Assembly (NCBI GenBank): GCA_963844055.1
Contig: CAWJMN010000002.1
Location: forward strand, 1,116,001-1,180,000
DNA from: CAWJMN01 sp963844055
GTDB lineage: Bacteria > Planctomycetota > Planctomycetia > Pirellulales > Pirellulaceae
Reading direction: 5' to 3'
DNA length: 64,000 nucleotides
Positions 54,972 to 63,149 of this stretch are shown piece by piece. The notes beneath the pieces were generated by a model. The model did not search any database, was not told the origin of the DNA, and saw only the letters and a list, made by a program, of their open reading frames with translations. Position numbers and translations under genes: made by a program. How positions within the stretch are numbered: the stretch's first letter is position 1; every line of letters begins with the position of its first letter.

Positions 54972-56708
54972 CTAAGCAAATGTGTCTTGCTCGGTCCGCT
55001 TGGCGTTGCGGTAAACCTCTTCCAGCACGGTGATCCCCTTCAGCACCTTCAAGATACCGTCAGCGTAAAGCGTTTTCATGCCGAGCTTTATCGCAAGATG
55101 ACGCAACTCTACCGACGACGAGTTCTTAAAGATTGCCTCGCGGATCTTGGAGCCGATCAACAGCAACTCGAAGATTCCAAGTCGGCCACGGAAACCGCTC
55201 TTGTTGCAGTTTGCACAGCCCTTCCCCTTCGCAAAGGTTGCTTTGGCAGCCAGCCGCGCTGAAATCCCTGCATCCTCGAGCACACTCTCCGGCAGCGTGA
55301 TCGGCTGCTTACAACGGGAACAGTTCACACGAACCAAGCGCTGGGCCAAGATGGCAATCACCGAGCTGGCGACCAGATACCCGGGAACACCCATGTCCGT
55401 CATGCGCGTTACAGCACTGGGCGCATCGTTCGTATGTAGAGTACTAAATACCAAGTGTCCAGTCAGAGAGGCTTGAATTCCCATCGAAGCCGTTTCAGAG
55501 TCGCGCATCTCACCCACCAAGATGATGTTGGGGGCCTGGCGAAGCATGGCACGAATAACGCGTGCGAAATCGAGCCCGATGCTGTGCCGAATCTCAACCT
55601 GGTTGATGCCCGGCAGATAGTATTCCACAGGGTCTTCGGCCGTGATGATCTTCTTATCCGGGCGATTCTGCGAATTGAGGGCCGCGTACAACGTGGTGGT
55701 TTTGCCCGAACCGGTCGGTCCCGTCACCAGCACGATACCGTTGGGACGCTTGATCAGCCCCTGGAAGGTATTGAAGTTGTCTTCCGACAAACCGAGCTGG
55801 CGAACGCCAACCTTAATGTTGTCCTTATCCAGAAGACGCATAACCACGGATTGGCCGTGGTTGGTCGGAATCACGCTGACGCGAAGATCCAATTCTTTGT
55901 CGCCGGCGGTGATCTTGATACGACCGTCCTGCGGGCGACGGCGTTCAGCAATGTCCATCTTGCCAAGAATTTTAATACGAGAAATGATTGACCCTAATAG
56001 CCGTCGAGGTGGACTATCCCGTTTGTGCAAAATGCCGTCAATGCGGTACCGAATGCGAACGACGTCTTCAAAGGGTTCGATGTGAATGTCGGACGCCCGC
56101 AACTGAACGGCTTCCGAAATCATCAGGTGCACCAGACGCACGATCGGAGCGCTGTTCTCGTCGGAGCCCTCACCAACACCACCCCCTGCCGTAGGGGCCT
56201 CTGTTTCCGTAAAGTCGATGGCCGTGTCGGTGAATTCCTGCAGCACGGAGTCCGCCGATTCGCCTTCGAACTGGCTGTAGTACTTATTGATCGCTTCCGA
56301 GATCCGCTCGCGAGGGGCGAGGGCGATGTCAATTTTGCGGTTCAGGATGAACCGGAGCTTCTCGACCGTATCGATGTCGTACGGGTCGCTAATGATAACC
56401 TTGAGGCTGTCCTCATCTTCCGAAAGGGGCAGCACGGTATTTTCGCGGGCGACCGATTCCGGCACCAATTCGATGACCGATTCAGGAATGGTCACTTCCG
56501 TTAAGTCGACGAATTCCCGGCCATGCTCTTGCGCAACGGCCCGCATCACGTCATCCGCCGAGGCATAGCCCAACTTGACGATGCTGGCCGGCAACGATTC
56601 GCCAGTCGACTTCGAAACCTGTCTTGCCTCCACCAGTTGGTCTTGGCTAATTAAGCGGCGCCGCAACAAAATCTCGCTGAAATCACCCTTCCGCGCCACC
56701 ATGGTCAT
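54972..56708 (-). CDS. Second GspE/PilB-type assembly ATPase
   Basis: The product is 578 residues from 56708 (in-frame alternatives at 56735 and 56702). Motifs are Walker A GPTGSGKTTTLYAAL, DIAERRRPQDGRIKI, Walker B NIILVGEMRDSETASMG, His box TGHLVFSTLHTNDA and a zinc site (CSRC ... CANC). The N-terminal MshEN-like domain (FSEILLRRRLISQDQLVEARQ) can bind c-di-GMP in some relatives. Having two assembly ATPases plus PilT is more than a minimal T2SS or T4P needs, and the two may serve different fibres or conditions. Confidence 0.9.
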   Translation of the reverse strand: MTMVARKGDFSEILLRRRLISQDQLVEARQVSKSTGESLPASIVKLGYASADDVMRAVAQEHGREFVDLTEVTIPESVIELVPESVARENTVLPLSEDEDSLKVIISDPYDIDTVEKLRFILNRKIDIALAPRERISEAINKYYSQFEGESADSVLQEFTDTAIDFTETEAPTAGGGVGEGSDENSAPIVRLVHLMISEAVQLRASDIHIEPFEDVVRIRYRIDGILHKRDSPPRRLLGSIISRIKILGKMDIAERRRPQDGRIKITAGDKELDLRVSVIPTNHGQSVVMRLLDKDNIKVGVRQLGLSEDNFNTFQGLIKRPNGIVLVTGPTGSGKTTTLYAALNSQNRPDKKIITAEDPVEYYLPGINQVEIRHSIGLDFARVIRAMLRQAPNIILVGEMRDSETASMGIQASLTGHLVFSTLHTNDAPSAVTRMTDMGVPGYLVASSVIAILAQRLVRVNCSRCKQPITLPESVLEDAGISARLAAKATFAKGKGCANCNKSGFRGRLGIFELLLIGSKIREAIFKNSSSVELRHLAIKLGMKTLYADGILKVLKGITVLEEVYRNAKRTEQDTFA

Positions 56709-57154
56709 TACACTCCTAATGCCACACAAAGCCAATCAAATCAACGCTTTATCACCAACGATTGCCGTCGTCCACGCACCCACTCGCAACACAAACCTAC
56801 GCTGAGAAACGGACTTTGGCAGCGGGGTACGGCAGAGGACCAAGATTCTTCGGACCAAGCCGACCTAAAAATCAATCCGCAGCCGACCTAATGGTCGGCT
56901 TTTCTCACTCCGTGGCCGTCGGGACAGACCAGAACGGCCCACCGAAGAAACGGCACGGACGACTCTTTGTCATTCTGTGTGAGATTGCCCCCCATTGTCA
57001 ACAAAATAGGGTGACTTAACGGCCTCAAATGCCAAGAAAACCGATATCACCCGCATGACCGCGTAGCACGGCACGACAGGCCTACTTGGGAGGGGTTTGG
57101 GCTAGGGAACGACCTTTGTGCAGAGCCGCCCCGATTCCCATCGCTGAAAGGGGC
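56709..57154. other. Intergenic region upstream of the second ATPase gene
   Basis: About 445 bases without a gene. A perfect 8-bp hairpin AGCCGACC-TAAT-GGTCGGCT at 56881-56900 is followed on the plus strand by TTTTCTC; no plus-strand gene precedes it, so it is perhaps the end of the minus-strand gene at 57155 or a regulatory hairpin. A partial direct repeat AGCCGACCTAA occurs at 56858. Confidence 0.4.
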
Positions 57155-58015
57155 CTACTTCTTCTCCGAACGAGCCACTTGCCACAGTGCCTGGGCAATG
57201 AGGCGTAGAGCATCGGCCCGCTCGTAATCGCCTGCTTCCTCCGCCTTGGCGGCTCGTTCTTCCACCATCCGTGCTGCGGCACGTAGCTCGCCACCACCTT
57301 GCGGAGCCTGGACCGCATCTGGCGATTCTGCAGGGATGCTCGGGGGAGGCTCGGCCAAAGCTTCCAAAGTAGCTGGGGACGGAAGCTGAACGGATGCGGG
57401 CCCCTCTCCAGCAGCAAAACTGCCGACAGGTGGTAACGAAGGGGACACAATCGAATCCTCCACCGAGGCTGGGGCGACCGCTGAACTGCCCGAGCCTGTC
57501 TTGGCCATCTCCTCGGCAACGACGCTTCGCAAAGCATCTTCAAACATTAGCTTCGCTTCGGCATTTTCTTCGGAAGGTAGGCCGTCAGGATGAAGCTGCT
57601 TGCCGATTAGGTCGCGAATCGCACGAATATCTTCCACCTTCGCTTCACCAGCAGCGGAAAGCTTGGGGGGCGCAACTGTAGCAGGCGGCGGAGTAAGCTC
57701 CGGAAGAGCTTGCGTGGTTTGCGGCTGTGCCGAAGGAGGAACTTGCGTGTACGAGGGAGACTGCAAGGCCGGATCATACGTCGGTCGCAAGTTGAAATCG
57801 GGAAGCCCGGGACCAGGATTCACTGGTCCTGAAGGCACAGGGCCGCCACCATAGTAATTCGGTGGAGCCGGCGAGTAAGGATGCTGCCCCAAAGGCTGCA
57901 TCCAGCCAAACGGTCCCTGTTGGTGATGGCGGCTTTCCCAGCGACGCCCCACAAAAAATCCCATCGCAGCGGCCAGGATGATCGTCACTGGCCAAGCTAA
58001 TGTCTTCCACTGCAT
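57155..58015 (-). CDS. Single-span membrane protein, Pro-rich
   Basis: From 58015 the product has 286 residues (an ATG at 58024 adds three). It has one N-terminal membrane span (LAWPVTIILAAAMGFFVG), a Pro/Gly-rich linker (about 30-110), then mixed helices: LSAAGEAKVEDIRAIRDLIGKQL near 125 and AAARMVEERAAKAEEAGDYERADALRLIAQALW at the C-terminus, the latter perhaps a binding helix. I do not recognise the family. The upstream gene is 32 bases away and both probably form one unit at the head of the secretion/pilus locus. Confidence 0.55.
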   Translation of the reverse strand: MQWKTLAWPVTIILAAAMGFFVGRRWESRHHQQGPFGWMQPLGQHPYSPAPPNYYGGGPVPSGPVNPGPGLPDFNLRPTYDPALQSPSYTQVPPSAQPQTTQALPELTPPPATVAPPKLSAAGEAKVEDIRAIRDLIGKQLHPDGLPSEENAEAKLMFEDALRSVVAEEMAKTGSGSSAVAPASVEDSIVSPSLPPVGSFAAGEGPASVQLPSPATLEALAEPPPSIPAESPDAVQAPQGGGELRAAARMVEERAAKAEEAGDYERADALRLIAQALWQVARSEKK

Positions 58016-58047
58016 ATCACACATCCTTGTGACTATCTGCGGCAAAC

Positions 58048-59817
58048 TTAATTGCCAAATCCTTCATCGGCAGCTGCTTCGGCCTTATCCTTTTTGGCCT
58101 CATCTGCCGCCTTGTCACCTGCGTTAATGGCCCGCTTTTCAGCAGCATTCACGGCGGTGGTCATCACGTCAAAGGCCTTCTTCATTTCGGTGCCGATTGG
58201 GTTCAGCGTCGTTGTGAGTGGCGGATACTGCGACTTCACTTGTTGGGTGGAGTTATTAATCGTCGAGTTTACCGAATCCACAAGTTCATCATAAACATGA
58301 TGGAACGCCGAGGCTTCGGATTCCGACAGTGGCGGCAGCTTATCGAGCTTCTTGGCCAAAGCGCGGATCTTTTCGCTGGCCCGGGTAGCTTGCCCCTTGG
58401 CAGCCAAGGCCCCCTTCTTGTTGTTGGCTTGTTGCAGGCTTGTCACCACATCCATGCTGCAGCTCAGCAGGTCGCGAATGATACCTTGATGATCTGGCGA
58501 GACAATCTCTTTGGCCTTTTGCTGAATGATCGACAAGTTAGGGCCAGAGCCACCCTGCCCTGGAATCCCTGGCGATGCACCACCAGGAATCGAAGCACCG
58601 GTTGCCCCCGGCGGCAGCGAAGAGCCGGTTGGAGGAAGCGAAGTTCCCGTAGGGGCCGACGGTCCACCTGGAGGCAGACCATAACCAGGGCCACCGGGAA
58701 TAGGGCCTACGCTGGTCGGTGCAGTTGGATTGGAGCCAGTCGGAGGCAAACCATAGCCGGGTCCACCTGGAACAGGACCACCCACGCCGGTTGGCGCGGT
58801 GGGGTTCGATCCCGTCGGAGGCAGGCCGTAACCCGGGCCACCAGGAATCGGTCCCGTCGCTGTTGGCGCGGAAGAAGTCGTTGGAGGCAAACCGTAGCCT
58901 GCTCCGCCCGGCATGGGGCCGGTCGAAGTTGGAGCCGCCGAGCTGGCACCAGGAAGGCCATAGCCGGGAGGCACACCGGTCGAAGCGCCAGGAGTACCGC
59001 CGTAGCCAGGCGGAATCGTGGCTGTAGCACCCACAGGAGCTGTACCGCCACCAGGGCCTGTAGGAGGAAGTCCGAAGCCCGAAGGAGCACCGGTTGCAGG
59101 TGCTGCCGAAGCACCACCAGGGCCACCGGGAGGCAAACCGTATCCAGCACCACCAGGGACGGCACCGGGTGCACCACCAGGACCGCCTGGGGGCAAGCCA
59201 TATCCAGCACCACCGGGTGTGGCACCTGGCGCACCACCTGGGATGCTTCCAGGAATTCCTCCGGGCAAAGCACCTGGAGCGCCGGCAGGCGGACTTCCTG
59301 CTGGAAATGCAGCTTGAATCTGTGCCGTTAAAACGGCGATGTCAGCTTTTTGCTTACTAACCTTCGCCCGTTGTGCAGCAATTTCGGCTGGGGGAAGATA
59401 ACCTGTCGCCTCATTCCAACTTAACGAAGCTTCATCACTGCCCGACAAAGCCGATAAAAACTCTGGCACATCTCTTGGTGAAGATGATATAGCAGCTTCT
59501 GAAGGCTCGAATTTCCCAATAGCTCCCATCGCCGCGCCCAATCGAGCAGAATAGGGAGCTTCGGCACGCAACTTCTGTTGCTGCGTGAGATTAAGTGCGG
59601 CAAGTTCGCTGGCAGCTTCTTTCAATTTCTGGGACGCAATACGCAACTTCGCAGAGCAAGCCGGCATCGACGGATTTGAGCCGAACTCTTTTAAAGCAAC
59701 ATTAATTTCTTCGAAGCCACTGGTGGCCTTAGCCCAAATCGGATCATGCGGAGACTTGCCACATCCCACAAACACCAAGCCAACCACCAACGCACAAGCG
59801 ATCATGAACGAGCGCAT
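58048..59817 (-). CDS. Lipoprotein with GYGLPP repeats
   Basis: The 589-residue product has a lipoprotein signal (IACALVVGLVFVGC, Cys19). An N-terminal helical segment (ISSxK-like, about 25-165) is followed by a 230-residue region of Pro/Gly repeats containing six GYGLPP units plus GFGLPP and GYGLPG variants, then a C-terminal helical domain (LSIIQQKAKEIVSPDHQGIIRDLLSC). It probably sits at the outer membrane with the flexible repeat bridging outward or inward. The repeat DNA is nearly identical between some units, so copy number may vary. It is the first gene of the minus-strand block that includes the ATPases. Confidence 0.65.
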   Translation of the reverse strand: MRSFMIACALVVGLVFVGCGKSPHDPIWAKATSGFEEINVALKEFGSNPSMPACSAKLRIASQKLKEAASELAALNLTQQQKLRAEAPYSARLGAAMGAIGKFEPSEAAISSSPRDVPEFLSALSGSDEASLSWNEATGYLPPAEIAAQRAKVSKQKADIAVLTAQIQAAFPAGSPPAGAPGALPGGIPGSIPGGAPGATPGGAGYGLPPGGPGGAPGAVPGGAGYGLPPGGPGGASAAPATGAPSGFGLPPTGPGGGTAPVGATATIPPGYGGTPGASTGVPPGYGLPGASSAAPTSTGPMPGGAGYGLPPTTSSAPTATGPIPGGPGYGLPPTGSNPTAPTGVGGPVPGGPGYGLPPTGSNPTAPTSVGPIPGGPGYGLPPGGPSAPTGTSLPPTGSSLPPGATGASIPGGASPGIPGQGGSGPNLSIIQQKAKEIVSPDHQGIIRDLLSCSMDVVTSLQQANNKKGALAAKGQATRASEKIRALAKKLDKLPPLSESEASAFHHVYDELVDSVNSTINNSTQQVKSQYPPLTTTLNPIGTEMKKAFDVMTTAVNAAEKRAINAGDKAADEAKKDKAEAAADEGFGN

Positions 59818-60301
59818 GAATCAACCTCGCAAAATCCAACAAGCAACTAAGGAACCTTACGGAAGCAGTGCCAATTCCACGTTGAATAGTTTCGATGAAG
59901 GGACATGCAATCTTGTCTTGGAAAGCATGTACATCCCTCGAACCGCGGCCGCACTTTGGATTCTCCCGCATCTGTGGGGGAATACCAGTCGCAGTTTAGG
60001 CGACTTTCTCAAGAAACGCAAACCAAAATGTAATTTTTCGTTGGCACGTTAGGCGGAGTGCACTTCGAATTCGCCCAACGGAAAACAAGCTGCCACTAAA
60101 CCTCGACATTAGCCTTTTTTTGCAGGACAACGTCGCCTTCCATTGCCTAGCGTTACAACGCAAGCGATGCAGAAGATGTCCCTGGCCGTAGGACTGGCTC
60201 CCACCTGCCCCCTCCACTTTCGCCGGCGCACAAAAAAGCCGCCCAAGGTTGGTGGCCTGGGCGGCGAAGCTATTGTTATTTATGGCCTGGTGATCAGGCG
60301 G
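59818..60301. other. Intergenic region with terminator of the outer-membrane protein gene
   Basis: This gap of about 480 bases has no gene that I can support. At 60232-60265 a stem GCCGCCCA/TGGGCGGC, followed on the minus strand by six T, is a good terminator for the gene ending at 60302. The lipoprotein gene's promoter should lie near 59820-60000. Confidence 0.6.
60232..60265 (-). terminator. Rho-independent terminator
   Basis: An 8-bp stem GCCGCCCA (60238-60245) with TGGGCGGC (60258-60265), then T6 on the minus strand, lies 36 bases past the stop codon of the outer-membrane-type gene. Confidence 0.8.
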
Positions 60302-61363
60302 CTAAGTCGCACCGGGGCCCTGCAGGTCCACGGCAAACGACGGACTACCTGCGGTTGGCAACATCGGGGCAAACCTTCGGCATGGTGCGATCTTCGCGCC
60401 ACAACGGGGATAGATCGAGAAGCCCAGAAAAGCATCCACCGTGCCCGTGTCGCCCGGCAGGATGATGTTGGACTCGCCATAGAGGCTCAGCCAATCATTC
60501 AGCGGGACATTGATCGACGCCCCGATGATCGGCGTTATGCCCGTCTGTTCATCAAAGGGCAACACCAGGACGTTCTTAGAATGGCTCGAAGCCATCCCTG
60601 CCCAAAACATCGTTTGCGGTCCCGTCTCCCAGGTATGACGCCAGAAGAAGTTCGCTTGGTTGATGCCACGCAAGTGCACGGGGATAATTCCGCCGACAAA
60701 GCCATCATCTTGCCGATCGCGCACGGTTCCCCACACGCCGATCTCATTGTATTCATTCAGCTGATAACCAATGCGACCACGCCACTGCGTCAGCAGGAAG
60801 TTGTCGTAATAGTTCTCGTTCAAGATGTCATACCCAATTGCCCAGTTGAGCCCGGAATCTCGACGTTGAAAGATGCCGACCGTCGTGAAGAGCTGCTCAC
60901 GGCCATGCGTTCCATCAATGAACTTCAAGACGCCAACCGCATTTTGGGAATAGTCATATCCCATGCCCACTTGCAGGCCAATGCCTCGATCACGCGAGAG
61001 GGCAAACCCGCTGTTAAACGCGATTCGGCCCCCCAGATTGGCATTGATGCCAAGGTCTTGCGGCTGCTTCGCGCCATTGAGTCCCGTAAAGATCGAGAAG
61101 TTGTCTTGCCATGTCTCTTCGGCAAGCAGTTCAGACGAGAACGATTCTGCAGGTGCCGCTGGAGGATCGGCAAAGTACGAAGTACTTGTGCCCATCGGAA
61201 CAATGCCCGAGCCCACCTCGGAACCAACTTCCTGAGTTGTTTCGGGAGGCAACGGAATCTCTAGGGCCTGCGTGCTGCGTGCCACCATCGCCAAGAAACC
61301 TGCAACAACGGCAGCGCAGGCATCGATCCTTCGAAAGCCAAAAACCATGATGAATCCATTCAT
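60302..61363 (-). CDS. Outer-membrane-type beta-barrel protein
   Basis: The 353-residue product has a signal peptide (ACAAVVAGFLAMVARSTQA) and then alternating amphipathic strands with aromatic ends (FSIFTGLNGAK, GIGLQVGMGYDYSQNA, EIGVWGTVRDRQDDGFVGG, WLSLYGESNIILPGDTGTVDAFLGFSIY), the pattern of an outer-membrane barrel. The closing segment FAPMLPTAGSPSFAVDL looks like a conserved planctomycete ending; DUF6666-type proteins are a possible match but I am not certain. An ATG at 61348 is an alternative start. It has its own terminator and lies 89 bases downstream of the HD-GYP gene. Confidence 0.65.
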   Translation of the reverse strand: MNGFIMVFGFRRIDACAAVVAGFLAMVARSTQALEIPLPPETTQEVGSEVGSGIVPMGTSTSYFADPPAAPAESFSSELLAEETWQDNFSIFTGLNGAKQPQDLGINANLGGRIAFNSGFALSRDRGIGLQVGMGYDYSQNAVGVLKFIDGTHGREQLFTTVGIFQRRDSGLNWAIGYDILNENYYDNFLLTQWRGRIGYQLNEYNEIGVWGTVRDRQDDGFVGGIIPVHLRGINQANFFWRHTWETGPQTMFWAGMASSHSKNVLVLPFDEQTGITPIIGASINVPLNDWLSLYGESNIILPGDTGTVDAFLGFSIYPRCGAKIAPCRRFAPMLPTAGSPSFAVDLQGPGAT

Positions 61364-61452
61364 CGAGTCGAGTGAGCTTTAACGTTTTTGTAAGGCTGGC
61401 GCCAGTTGCGCCAGGCCGTTAAGTCATAATCGGCTTGTGCGACAATTTCGCA

Positions 61453-62902
61453 TCACAGTTCTGTGAGTAACTGTTCGATTCGCTCGATTTGCGCCTCAGC
61501 GCGAGATGCCGGATTGTTTTGATCGCGCCAGATTACCAGCGCGTCAAAATATTCCGGACGAATCGCCGACCCTAAGTCCTTGCGCATGATGTCAAGCACC
61601 TTTTCCAGCGGCAATTCCGCGCGATACGGTCGCTTTGCTGTCAGTGCTTCAAAGATATCAGCTACCGCTCAGCAGATTCCCTTGCCAAGGAATTTGCACT
61701 TCTTCCAAACGACGATGATAGCCCCTGCCATCGAGTCGTTCATGATGGGCCGCTGCCACATCGGCAATGTTTTTAAAGCTGGGAACCTGTCGCAAGATTT
61801 GTTCGGTGTAGTCGGGATGCTTGCGAATCTGAATGAACTCTTCATCCGTAGGACGGCCTGGCTTGTCCAAGATCATATTGGAAACGCCGAGCTTGCCGAT
61901 GTCATGTAGTAGCCCCGCGCGGCGAATGTCACGCTGCGTTTGTTCGGAATGCCCCAGCACCTTGGCAATTCCCACGGCAATGTCTGCCACGCCTTGCGAA
62001 TGCTTGTGCGTCCAAGGGCTTTTCGCATCCACCACTTGGGCGAACGCTTCGCAAACACGATCAATGCACGCTTCATCCGCCAATTGAACTTTGTCTTCGG
62101 GCTCCCAGCGATTCAGCGTAGCCCTGGGGTTTTCGCCAGCGACTCCCTGCCAGAACTCCACATCATGACGCAAGGCAACAAACGTATCGACCAAGGCCGG
62201 GTCAAACCAAGATCCACGGCGCAACTGCGCCACTTCGATGGCAGCTTCCAGTCCCTGCGTAGTGAAAAAGACCTCTACCGTTTGTGCGAGGCATGCAATT
62301 CGCGCCAGCAAAGGAATCTCTTCGCCGCGCAAACGATCAGGATGCCCCTGCCCATTCCAGTGTTCATCCAAGTTGCGAATGGCCAGCGCCGTATCTTCTG
62401 GCAGTTGCAGCATTCGCGTAATATCAGCCCCACGCTCGCAGCGTGTCTCGACTAGCTTGCGTGCTCCTTCGGTCCCTTCGCGGGCCATCGCAAACATCTG
62501 CATCGCCTTTTGCATCGGCGAAGCACCAGGTGCCACATGCGACAGCGAGAACTTGAGGCTCTCCGTCATCTTAGTCCAGTCCACTAACTTCAGGTCGCGC
62601 TTCACGCCTCGATCATCGGCCGCAAACAGCCAACACATTTTGGCCGCGTTGCTGGAACAGCCCAAGTCTTTCAGTAGCAAGGCATAAAACAATGACGAGC
62701 GATCGACTGCCGGCAGGTCGAGGTGCTCGGCCATGCGCATCCCGATCAAACAGGTGCGGATCGCATGCCCCAGCGGCTGCCCTTCGGTAATGTCCAGCGC
62801 CATCGAAAACGCTGAGATGATTTCCGAAAGTCGAATCTCGGAGTTGTCCCACAAAGGCTGGGTCGTATACGCGTCTTTTGTCAGAGTGAACAATTCTGGC
62901 AT
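61453..62902 (-). CDS. Tandem HD-GYP phosphodiesterase-like protein, frameshifted
   Basis: From the ATG at 62902 the frame stops at 61658 after GNLLSGS, but removing one G near 61665 restores NLLSVADIFEALTAKRPYRAELPL and a C-terminus to 61453, for 482 residues. The C-terminal domain (about 280-430) is an HD-GYP: HKHSQGVADIAVGIA, HDIGK (333-337), KHPDYTEQIL, HHERLDGRGY (386-395; His follows GY where Pro is usual). The N-terminal domain (about 25-240) repeats the fold but is degenerate: LLKDLG for LLHDIG and DEHWNGQGHP for HHERWDGxGYP. HD-GYPs hydrolyse c-di-GMP, so this may control pilus or attachment behaviour; no direct link is shown. Confidence 0.82.
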
Positions 62903-63068
62903 GCCAAATACCTCAACGTGGAACCAAGCGATTGCCCACCATGGGGAAATCAAGGATGGGAGCTGTTTGCGCAGACCTCCCGCTGTAACCGTAGGTCACA
63001 CTTTGGTGTAGCGCCGAGATATGCGAAGAAATAACCTAGCCAAGGATTGGTTCATGGCCCCATTCAAC

Positions 63069-63102
63069 AAAAAAGGCCTCGTGGAATGCTCCACAACGCC
63101 TT
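63069..63102 (-). terminator. Rho-independent terminator of the MFS gene
   Basis: On the minus strand AAGGC ... GTGGA-GCAT-TCCAC ... GCCTT forms a two-part stem followed by T6. It lies about 50 bases past the MFS gene stop. Confidence 0.75.
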
Positions 63103-63149
63103 CAATTTGTGCTATTTCTCGAAACGCCCATCGGGCATTCCGCAGTCCC

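Noticed and set aside
56881..56905. Plus-strand terminator with TTTT tail
   Set aside because: No plus-strand gene or RNA precedes it, so a terminator in that direction has nothing to end. It is recorded only as a hairpin.
58540..59320. Regular short repeats resembling a CRISPR array
   Set aside because: The repeats are in frame inside a coding sequence (Pro/Gly units), vary in length and sequence, and have no unique spacers or cas genes nearby.
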